Below, piece by piece: positions 1 to 5,019 of a stretch of DNA of 5,019 bases. This DNA is from Acidimicrobiia bacterium. Lineage in GTDB: Bacteria; Actinomycetota; Acidimicrobiia; Acidimicrobiales; AC-14. The stretch's first letter is position 1; every line of letters begins with the position of its first letter. The notes under the pieces are model-generated. The model saw nothing but the letters and a program-made list of their open reading frames with translations. It made no database searches and was not told the DNA's origin. The DNA lies in the NCBI GenBank assembly GCA_019244985.1, contig JAFASB010000309.1, positions 1 to 5,019 of the forward strand, written 5' to 3'. The position numbers and the translations under genes were made by a program.

Positions 1-869
1 TCCTCAGCCGCATCGTGCAGGCGACCCAAGTCGACACGATCCTGCACACGTTCCTGATCGTCGACTCGACGCGCATGAGCGGCCGCGCGCTGCACGAGAT
101 CAACGTGATCGGCACGCTGAACCTGCTCGCCGCCGCAGGTGCCGCGGGGAGTCCCGTGCGCCAGGTCGTGGTCAAGTCGTCCACCCTCGTCTACGGCTCG
201 TCATGGGAAGACCCGGTCTGGTTCCGCGAGGAGATGACGCGGACGCACTCGGCGAAGACACGCGTCGAGCGTTCACTCCTCGAGGCCGAGAGCTACCTGC
301 ACGACTTCGCCGAGGACAATCCCCACGTCGTCGTCACCCTGCTGCGGTTCTCGAACGTGCTGGGCACCGACATCGTCACTCCGACGAGCAAGGCCCTTCA
401 GCTGCCGGCGGTTCCCTCCATCCTCGGCTTCGATCCCCTCGTGCAGTTCGTCGAGGAGGATGACGTGATCCGGTGCCTCGAGTTCGTCATGCGCGAACAG
501 GTCCCGGGCATCTACAACGTCGCCGGCGACGGTCGCCTCCCTTGGAGCGAGGTGGCCGCGATCTGCGGCAAGCGCATGTGGCCACTCCCGCCGGTGCTGA
601 CGAACCTGGCGGCCGGTCCCCTCAGCCGGCTCGGTCTCGAACTCCCGCCTGAGATGCTCGATTTCATGCGCTACGGGCGGGGGGTCGACAACCGTCGCCT
701 GAAGCGAGCGGGGTTCCAATACCGATACACCTCGGCGGGCGCCGTCGAGAGCTTCGCCCGGGCCAGCCGCCTACGGCGCACCGTCGGGGAAAGCCGCCCG
801 GAGTACAAGTACGAGCGCGACGTCGAGAACTTCTTCCGCCGGTCACCGGCCGTCGTCAAGAACGAGTAG
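1..869 (+). CDS. NAD-dependent epimerase/dehydratase-like protein (atypical extended SDR, GalE2-like), 5'-truncated by window edge
   Basis: The reading frame is open from base 3, so the start and the N-terminal glycine-rich Rossmann motif lie to the left; the GTG at 15 is an internal Val. About 288 residues are visible, ending at TAG 867-869. The SDR core is clear: a strand followed by SSTLVYG (about 177-197), then LLRFSNVLG, FVEEDDV and GIYNVAGDG, the usual order after the active site in extended SDRs. The YxxxK catalytic pair is degenerate: Lys is at 255-257 in THSAK, but the residue four before it is Thr (243-245), not Tyr. From memory, the downstream blocks (LPWSEVAAICGK, RYGRGVDNRRLK) resemble the actinobacterial group annotated as GalE2, which also lacks this Tyr. 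The protein may be a non-catalytic or redirected nucleotide- or NAD-binding SDR; the substrate is unknown. The C-terminus is a charged Arg/Glu-rich tail. The next gene starts about four bases downstream, suggesting an operon. The fold assignment is firm, a true epimerase activity is not. Confidence 0.87.
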   Translation, partial: LSRIVQATQVDTILHTFLIVDSTRMSGRALHEINVIGTLNLLAAAGAAGSPVRQVVVKSSTLVYGSSWEDPVWFREEMTRTHSAKTRVERSLLEAESYLHDFAEDNPHVVVTLLRFSNVLGTDIVTPTSKALQLPAVPSILGFDPLVQFVEEDDVIRCLEFVMREQVPGIYNVAGDGRLPWSEVAAICGKRMWPLPPVLTNLAAGPLSRLGLELPPEMLDFMRYGRGVDNRRLKRAGFQYRYTSAGAVESFARASRLRRTVGESRPEYKYERDVENFFRRSPAVVKNE

Positions 870-873
870 CGCC

Positions 874-1629
874 CTGGCCCTCGTCCGCACCGAAGTCGAC
901 GGCGGCGTCGGGGTCGTCACCCTCGACGACCCGGAACGCCGCAACGCACTCTCGCTCGACATGGTCGACGAGATCGTCGCCGCCTTCGACGGACTCGAGG
1001 CCGACGAGTCGATCGCCGCGGTCGTGGTCACCGGCGCGCCGCCGGCATTCTGCGCGGGCGCCGACCTCTCCCACCTCGGAAAGGCTGGCCAGTCCTCAGA
1101 TGGGGGCGCCGGGTTGCGCTCGGTTTATGACGGGTTTCTGCGCGTCCAACGCTCGGTTTTGCCGACCATCGCCGCCGTCAACGGCGCTGCGGTCGGTGCG
1201 GGCGTGAACCTGGCGTTGGCGTGCGACGTCCGCATCGCGGGACGTTCGGCGAAGCTCGACACGCGCTTCCTTCAGCTCGGCCTCCACCCCGGTGGCGGCC
1301 ACACGTGGATGATGACCAACGTGCTGGGGCCGCAGGGCGCAGCGGCGACCGTCCTGTTTGGTGACGTGCTGGACGGCGAGGCCGCTGAGCGCCACGGCCT
1401 CGCTTGGCGATGCGTCGACGACGACCGCCTGATCGACGAGGCGCGGGCCCTCGCAGCCAAAGCGGCGTCGGCGCCGCCTGCTCTCGTCCGTCGGGTCAAG
1501 CAGACGCTCGCCCAGATGCCCGACGTGGCCTCGTCGGACGAGGCGGTCTCCGTCGAGCTCGAAGCCCAGCTGTGGTCGATGCAACAGCCGGAGTTCGCCG
1601 AGCGGCTCCAGGCGCGACGACAGAAGTAG
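874..1629 (+). CDS. Enoyl-CoA hydratase/isomerase (crotonase) family protein, probable CTG start
   Basis: With a start at CTG 874 the product is 251 residues, the usual crotonase length. Features in order: N-terminal strand GVGVVTLDDPERRNALS (about residues 12-28), the oxyanion-hole segment FCAGADL (59-65), the helix AAVNGAAVGAG leading to LACDVRIA, then LGLHPGGGHTW (135-145), and a C-terminal helical region with LVRRVKQTL. The first ATG (961) would delete the conserved first strand. Between the in-frame stop at 700-702 and 961 there is no ATG, GTG or TTG, and the only near-start codon is CTG 874, with a weak GAG seven bases upstream. In rat mitochondrial crotonase the two catalytic residues are Glu; by alignment to GGCELAM and QPEILLG they are here Asn112 and Phe132. 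A classical hydratase reaction is therefore doubtful. An isomerase, thioesterase, decarboxylase-like or other crotonase-fold role on an acyl-CoA remains open. It sits four bases after the SDR gene, probably in the same transcript. The family is certain; the reaction and the start are not. Confidence 0.88.
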   Translation: MALVRTEVDGGVGVVTLDDPERRNALSLDMVDEIVAAFDGLEADESIAAVVVTGAPPAFCAGADLSHLGKAGQSSDGGAGLRSVYDGFLRVQRSVLPTIAAVNGAAVGAGVNLALACDVRIAGRSAKLDTRFLQLGLHPGGGHTWMMTNVLGPQGAAATVLFGDVLDGEAAERHGLAWRCVDDDRLIDEARALAAKAASAPPALVRRVKQTLAQMPDVASSDEAVSVELEAQLWSMQQPEFAERLQARRQK

Positions 1630-1644
1630 TTCTTCGCCAGAACG

Positions 1645-1663
1645 GCCTTCAGGAATGGAAGGC
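1645..1663. terminator. Possible stem-loop between convergent genes
   Basis: GCCTTC (1645-1650) and GAAGGC (1658-1663) form a perfect 6-bp stem with a 7-base loop, extendable by one G-U pair. It begins 15 bases after the crotonase stop and overlaps the last codons of the convergent propeller gene, a common place for a shared terminator. There is no T tract on either side, so intrinsic termination is weakly supported and a six-base palindrome could arise by chance. The whole gap between the two stop codons is only 19 bases. Confidence 0.2.
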
Positions 1664-3178
1664 TTGCAGCCCTCCGGTGCCTGCCACATAGAGGACGCCG
1701 TCACCGGCAAGCGCCGGCGATCCATCGCCGCCGACAGATGCCGTCCAGACGGCATGGCCGCTCTTGAGGGCGAAGACGGTGTGGAGGCCGTTTTGCACAT
1801 ACGCCACGCCGTCGGCGCCGAGTGCGGCCGACGAGTCGTAGAAGCCGTTCGTGCCGTCTGCCCCCGACGCGTGGTACGACCAAGCGAGCGTCCCACCGGG
1901 CGCAACCGCGACGACCGTGCCGACGTCGTCGCCGGCAATCACGACCCCGTCCGGTTGCACCGCGGGCGTGGTCTCGAATGCCCCGTCCGCCGTGTAGCGC
2001 CACTCAAGTGCGCCGGTCGGACTGAACGCGTCGATGTCCGATGGGGTGTCGCCATTGACGCCAGCGGTCGCCACATAGATCGTTCCCCCTGGGCCGACGG
2101 CTGGCGCGTTGACGATCGCGGGTCCTGTGCTCGGCGCTTGCCAGCGCAGCTGACCGGTCGTGCTCAGGGCGTAGACGACGCCGCCGCCGCTGCCGGCGTA
2201 CACGGTTGTCCCGTCCGCGCTGAGCGCCGGCGTGCCTCTGGCTCCTATTCCCCCGGGCGCCCCGCTGAACTGCCAGAGCACCTGGCCGTCGCTCGGGCGG
2301 AGGGCTTCGACGCGTGACATCGAGTCCTCCAGATACAGCGTCCCATCCGGGCCGATCGTCGGCGGGCCCGACGAGATCCCGCTGACCTTCCACTTCGTCG
2401 TGCCCGTCGGCGCGATGGCGACGAGGTCTCCGGCGTGGGGCCCGAAGTCGAACGGGACGTACACAGTCCCGTCGGGGGCAACGGCGGGGACGCTGCGGAC
2501 GATGCCCTCCGTCGTGTCGGTCCATTCCCAGATCCGACTGCCGTCCGGCCTCAGCGCGTCGACAACGGAGCCGCAGCTGTCAGCAGCCGGACTCTGGCAC
2601 TGCGGGTTCGTCGCTGATCCGCGCGCCACGTACACGGTGCCGTTGGCTCCCACGACCGGGGAGCTCCGTGCGGCCGTGTAGGCGTCGCCTGGCGCGTAGG
2701 ACCATCGCACCTTGGCCGACGAAGGCCCGATGACGTCGGTCATCCCCGTGTGCTGCGCGGACCCGTGGAACATCGGCCAACTGGCTGACCTGACCGAGGG
2801 GTCCAGACCTGACCCAGGACCATCGGCGATTGCCGGACTCGGAGCGCCTTCGGCCGACGACGTCGCCGGGCCCGAAGTACCGCTGTGGCTCGTGCCCGAC
2901 GCCGTTGTGGCATTCGTCGTCGTGGTCGTGAGCCCATCGGAGACGGTGCCCGGCGAGCCGTCCGTGTCCCCCGGTAGGAGCGCGGCGTCCCCGGGGACCG
3001 AGCCGTCGGCTGCGCCGCCGGTCGAGTGGAGGCCGACGTGCCTTCCGGCGTGTGTCGATCGGACCGCCACAGCCAGGACGGCGGCGAGGAGGACGAGGCC
3101 GGCGGCGATCGCCAACGCCCGCTTCATGGCCCCGTCGTCGAGCCAGGCGCGACGCCCGCGGGCGGTCTCCATGCCCAT
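1649..3178 (-). CDS. Membrane-anchored or exported PQQ-like (BamB-type) eight-repeat beta-propeller protein
   Basis: The 509-residue product has a short basic N-terminus, one hydrophobic segment (about 20-39, ALAIAAGLVLLAAVLAVAV), a low-complexity Thr/Ser/Gly/Pro linker (about 50-130, with a run of five Thr at 84-88), then a propeller. The propeller opens with SWPMFHGSAQHTG (133-145), typical of PQQ-binding-like repeat proteins. It contains eight repeats of the pattern xPAVxxDGTVYV followed by ALxxxGxxxW, with cores near residues 173, 230, 272, 316, 358, 404, 450 and 487. The first blade carries an insert with Cys194 and Cys202, a possible disulfide outside the membrane. There is no lipobox Cys. 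The family covers scaffolds and periplasmic or cell-surface binding proteins; the repeats alone do not prove PQQ binding or enzyme activity. ATG at 3178 has no Shine-Dalgarno sequence. ATG at 3172, or ATG at 3127 (MKRALAIAAG, a cleaner signal-peptide start preceded by GACGGGG), are alternatives. A 94-base gap separates it from the acetyltransferase upstream, so it may have its own promoter. Confidence 0.88.
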   Translation of the reverse strand: MGMETARGRRAWLDDGAMKRALAIAAGLVLLAAVLAVAVRSTHAGRHVGLHSTGGAADGSVPGDAALLPGDTDGSPGTVSDGLTTTTTNATTASGTSHSGTSGPATSSAEGAPSPAIADGPGSGLDPSVRSASWPMFHGSAQHTGMTDVIGPSSAKVRWSYAPGDAYTAARSSPVVGANGTVYVARGSATNPQCQSPAADSCGSVVDALRPDGSRIWEWTDTTEGIVRSVPAVAPDGTVYVPFDFGPHAGDLVAIAPTGTTKWKVSGISSGPPTIGPDGTLYLEDSMSRVEALRPSDGQVLWQFSGAPGGIGARGTPALSADGTTVYAGSGGGVVYALSTTGQLRWQAPSTGPAIVNAPAVGPGGTIYVATAGVNGDTPSDIDAFSPTGALEWRYTADGAFETTPAVQPDGVVIAGDDVGTVVAVAPGGTLAWSYHASGADGTNGFYDSSAALGADGVAYVQNGLHTVFALKSGHAVWTASVGGDGSPALAGDGVLYVAGTGGLQAFHS

Positions 3179-3272
3179 GCGATGGAGGTAATGCGCCGGT
3201 GTCAGCCGATTGATGCGGGATCGCGGGTGTCATTCCAAATATCCCACCCGCGGACGGTGACAGCCCTAGGCC
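3179..3272 (-). promoter_or_regulatory. 94-base gap upstream of propeller gene, probable promoter region
   Basis: This is the longest non-coding stretch in the window, between the acetyltransferase stop and the propeller start on the minus strand. It holds the most AT-rich patch seen in the intergenic DNA (around 3231-3243) and an inverted repeat (listed separately). A weak sigma70-like pair can be read on the minus strand: TTGGAA (3233-3238) and CATCAA (3210-3215), 17 bases apart. They match the consensus at only four and three positions, so the promoter is inferred mainly from position. Confidence 0.3.
3222..3252. repeat. Inverted repeat, 8-bp arms, 15-base spacer
   Basis: CGCGGGTG (3222-3229) is mirrored by CACCCGCG (3245-3252) with a 15-base spacer, extendable by one G-U pair. 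An overlapping alternative pairing exists, GGGAT (3217-3221) with ATCCC (3241-3245). The spacer is AT-rich relative to its surroundings. It lies 44-74 bases upstream of the propeller start and overlaps the weak promoter-like hexamers, so an operator is possible. It could equally be a terminator hairpin for the synthetase/acetyltransferase transcript, but no T tract follows on the minus strand. Confidence 0.4.
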
Positions 3273-3875
3273 CTACTCGATCCACTCCTTGAGGAGTTGC
3301 TCACCTCGCTGGGCCCACTCCTCGGAGGTCATCGCGTAGCGGACGTGGTCTTCCCACACGCCGTTGATCTCCAGATAGCGCTCGGCGACGCCCTCCTCGC
3401 GCAGGTCGAGCTTCTCGACCACCCGGCGGCTGTTGCGGTTGCGGGGGATGATCGCCACCTGGATCCGGTGGAGCTTGAGATCCTCGAAGGCGAAGCGGGC
3501 GACGACCACGAGCGCCTCGGGAACGTAGCCGTGGCCGGCGAAGTCCTCGCCGATCCAGTAGCCGATGTAGGCGTTCTGGAACGGCCCCCGCTGAAGTCCT
3601 GACAGGTTGATCTCGCCGGCGAACCGCGGTCCGACGAAGATCCCGAAGCCGTAGCCGCTGCCGAGCTGCCACTCACGCTGGCGGGCGCTGCACCTGGCAC
3701 CGAAGGCGGCCGCGCTCCTCGTCGGGTCGGGCTGGCCCGGTGGCAGTCGCGGCTCCCACTTGAGCAGCCAGTCCGCCGACCCGTGGCGCACGCTGCGCCA
3801 AGCGTCGAAGTCGTCGACGCGCAGCGGCCGCAGGGTCACCCGTCGCCCGTGGAGCTGGCTGCCGGCTGCTCTCAC
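3273..3875 (-). CDS. GNAT-family N-acetyltransferase, RimJ/RimL type
   Basis: The 200-residue product has the GNAT layout. LRPLRVDDFDAW (15-26) is the N-terminal strand-helix, and YIGYWIGEDFAGHGYVPEAL (103-122) includes the acetyl-CoA loop DFAGHG, where Asp stands in the usual Gln/Arg position. LHRIQVAIIPRNRNSRRVVEKL (135-156) is the motif with Asn148/Ser149, and GVAERYLEINGVWEDHVRYAM (162-182) is the RimJ/RimL ending. Known members acetylate the N-termini of ribosomal proteins or other amines; the substrate here is not readable. The start is GTG at 3875, strongly supported by AAGGA seven bases upstream. Its GTG overlaps the TGA of the acyl-CoA synthetase (GTGA), so translation is probably coupled. 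From memory it resembles mycobacterial RimJ in its C-terminal half, but the operon context argues for an acyl-CoA-linked role rather than ribosome maturation. Confidence 0.9.
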   Translation of the reverse strand: MRAAGSQLHGRRVTLRPLRVDDFDAWRSVRHGSADWLLKWEPRLPPGQPDPTRSAAAFGARCSARQREWQLGSGYGFGIFVGPRFAGEINLSGLQRGPFQNAYIGYWIGEDFAGHGYVPEALVVVARFAFEDLKLHRIQVAIIPRNRNSRRVVEKLDLREEGVAERYLEINGVWEDHVRYAMTSEEWAQRGEQLLKEWIE

Positions 3876-5019
3876 GTTGCCATCCTTACCGCGTCGATGG
3901 TCGAGGGGTCCTCGAGCGAGGACAGATCGCCGGGATCCCGGCCAAGGACCGTCGCCCGGATGGCCCGGCGGAGCACCTTGGCGTTGCGCGTCTTGGGCAA
4001 CGCAACCGTCGCCCGGACCGCCGACGGCCGGAAGGAGCTCCCCAGCTTGTCAGCGACCAGCTGAGCCAGCTCGGCTCGCAGCTCGTCGGTGAAGTCCACC
4101 GAGGCGTCCAGCACGACGAACGCCCACAACGCCTCGCCTTTGACCTCATCAGGCACGCCGATCGCCGCCGCCTCGACGACGTGGGGATGGGTGACGAGCA
4201 CGCTCTCCACTTCGGCAGGACCGAGCCGTTTGCCTGCGACCTTGATCGTGTCGTCGCTGCGCCCGTGCAGGAACCAGTCGCCGTCCTGATCGATCGACGC
4301 CCAGTCGCCGTGGACCCAGACGTTCGGCCACCGTCTCCAATATGTCTCGAGGTATCGCTCGGGATCCTTGTAGAGCCCCCGTGTCATCCCCGGCCAGGGT
4401 GCCGTGCAGACGAGTTCGCCGACCTCGCCGCGCACCGGCTTGCCGTCGTCGTCGTAGACGTCGACGGCCATCCCCAGCGACGGACCCCCGAGCGACATGG
4501 GCTTGATCGGCCGGACCGGGTGCGGTGAAAGGAAGCAGGCGCCGACCTCGGTCCCGCCCGAGATGTTGATGACCGGGCACCGCCCGCCGCCGACGACCTC
4601 GAAGTACCACCGCCACGGGCCCTCGTTCCACGGCTCGCCCGTGGACCCCAGCAGACGCAGCGACGACAGGTCGCGCGCCTTCACCGGCTCGTCACCGTGG
4701 GGCATCAATGCCCGTACGAGCGTCGGGCTGATGCCCAGGACCGTGACCCGGTGACGCTCGATGAAGCTCCACAGCCGGTCGGGCGTGGGGTAGTCGGGGA
4801 CGCCTTCGTACAACGCGAGGGTGCCGCCGTTCACCAGTGCCGCCGTCACCTCCCACGGACCCATGATCCAACCCATGTCGGTGAACCAGAAGAGGGTGTC
4901 TTCGCTCCCGACGTCGGTCTGGAAGGCGCCCTCTTCCGCAACCTTCACGGTCCACCCGCCGTGGACCTGCACGGCGCCCTTGGGCCGCCCTGTCGTGCCC
5001 GACGTGTAGGCGATGAACA
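3872..5019 (-). CDS. AMP-forming acyl-CoA synthetase (acetyl-/acetoacetyl-CoA synthetase-like), N-terminus beyond right edge
   Basis: The frame is open to the right edge, giving 381 visible C-terminal residues; the true start lies outside. It activates a carboxylic acid with ATP to an acyl-AMP and passes it to CoA. The P-loop signature YTSGTTGRPKG is at 4976-5008, followed by the GWIMGPWEV segment typical of acetyl-CoA-synthetase relatives. The adenine-binding motif SGGTEVG is at 4541-4561. The HGDWASIDQDG...GRSDDTIKVAG block (4211-4312) includes the ribose-binding Asp (4304-4306), the Arg at 4259-4261 and the hinge region. The C-terminal PKTRNAKVLRR carries the catalytic Lys (3977-3979). All core motifs are intact, so it should be active. 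The acetyl-specific WWQTETG block of true Acs is replaced by NISGGTEVG, so the acyl pocket is probably larger than for acetate; the substrate is unknown. Its TGA overlaps the GTG of the acetyltransferase gene. Confidence 0.93.
   Translation of the reverse strand, partial: FIAYTSGTTGRPKGAVQVHGGWTVKVAEEGAFQTDVGSEDTLFWFTDMGWIMGPWEVTAALVNGGTLALYEGVPDYPTPDRLWSFIERHRVTVLGISPTLVRALMPHGDEPVKARDLSSLRLLGSTGEPWNEGPWRWYFEVVGGGRCPVINISGGTEVGACFLSPHPVRPIKPMSLGGPSLGMAVDVYDDDGKPVRGEVGELVCTAPWPGMTRGLYKDPERYLETYWRRWPNVWVHGDWASIDQDGDWFLHGRSDDTIKVAGKRLGPAEVESVLVTHPHVVEAAAIGVPDEVKGEALWAFVVLDASVDFTDELRAELAQLVADKLGSSFRPSAVRATVALPKTRNAKVLRRAIRATVLGRDPGDLSSLEDPSTIDAVRMAT
3883..3887 (-). promoter_or_regulatory. Shine-Dalgarno site of the acetyltransferase gene
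   Basis: The minus strand reads AAGGA here, seven bases before GTG 3875-3873. It lies inside the last codons of the synthetase gene and fixes the acetyltransferase start. Confidence 0.75.

Noticed and set aside
961..963. ATG 961 as start of the crotonase gene
   Set aside because: It would remove the conserved first strand and the ERRNALS segment encoded just upstream in the same frame, leaving a 222-residue protein short for the family.
1096..1938. A 280-codon open frame on the minus strand
   Set aside because: It lies antisense to the crotonase gene and runs into the propeller gene in another frame. Its Arg-rich, low-complexity translation has no recognisable motif; this is a GC-rich shadow.
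1655..2317. A 220-codon open frame on the plus strand
   Set aside because: Antisense to the propeller repeats, with no domain. The propeller frame has eight clear repeats, so that strand is the real one.
2905..2935. Low-complexity triplet-like DNA (gtcgtcgtggtcgtg) as a tandem repeat element
   Set aside because: It encodes the Thr-rich stalk of the propeller protein; codon-level low complexity explains it.
3222..3252. Inverted repeat as a classical intrinsic terminator
   Set aside because: No run of T follows the hairpin on either strand, so only a generic inverted-repeat call is supported.
1..5019. A mobile element, defence system or biosynthetic cluster
   Set aside because: No transposase, integrase, nuclease, toxin-antitoxin, direct-repeat array or cluster-type synthase is visible. 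All five genes fit ordinary housekeeping or accessory metabolic families with uniform composition.

Overview
The window is GC-rich DNA with dense, ordinary bacterial gene packing. Gene content, strong G/C preference at third codon positions and GTG start usage suggest a high-GC Actinomycetota-type genome. That assignment is inference from style and family resemblance, with no marker gene to confirm it. I see no RNA gene, insertion sequence, CRISPR array, phage gene or origin.

Layout. The left third carries two plus-strand genes in tandem. The first (1-869) is the 3' part of an extended short-chain dehydrogenase/epimerase-like protein resembling mycobacterial GalE2. Four bases later comes a crotonase/enoyl-CoA hydratase-family gene (about 874-1629). 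These two converge on three minus-strand genes. Read in their own direction, the three are: an AMP-forming acyl-CoA synthetase (3872 to beyond the right edge), a RimJ/RimL-type GNAT acetyltransferase (3273-3875) overlapping it by four bases (GTGA), and, after a 94-base gap, a membrane-anchored eight-repeat PQQ-like beta-propeller protein (1649-3178).

How they fit together. The synthetase and acetyltransferase are almost certainly co-transcribed and translationally coupled. One makes an acyl-CoA and the other consumes an acyl-CoA, so a metabolic or regulatory link is plausible but unproven. The crotonase-like gene also belongs to acyl-CoA metabolism but is transcribed convergently. The propeller gene has its own upstream gap containing an inverted repeat, so it may be a separate unit.

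Main oddities. Two enzymes lack the textbook catalytic residues of their families: Thr replaces the Tyr of YxxxK in the SDR, and Asn and Phe replace the two catalytic Glu of the crotonase. The crotonase gene has no ATG, GTG or TTG that would include its conserved N-terminus; only a CTG is available. I do not see a clearly new multi-gene system here. The synthetase/GNAT pair is the most worthwhile lead.
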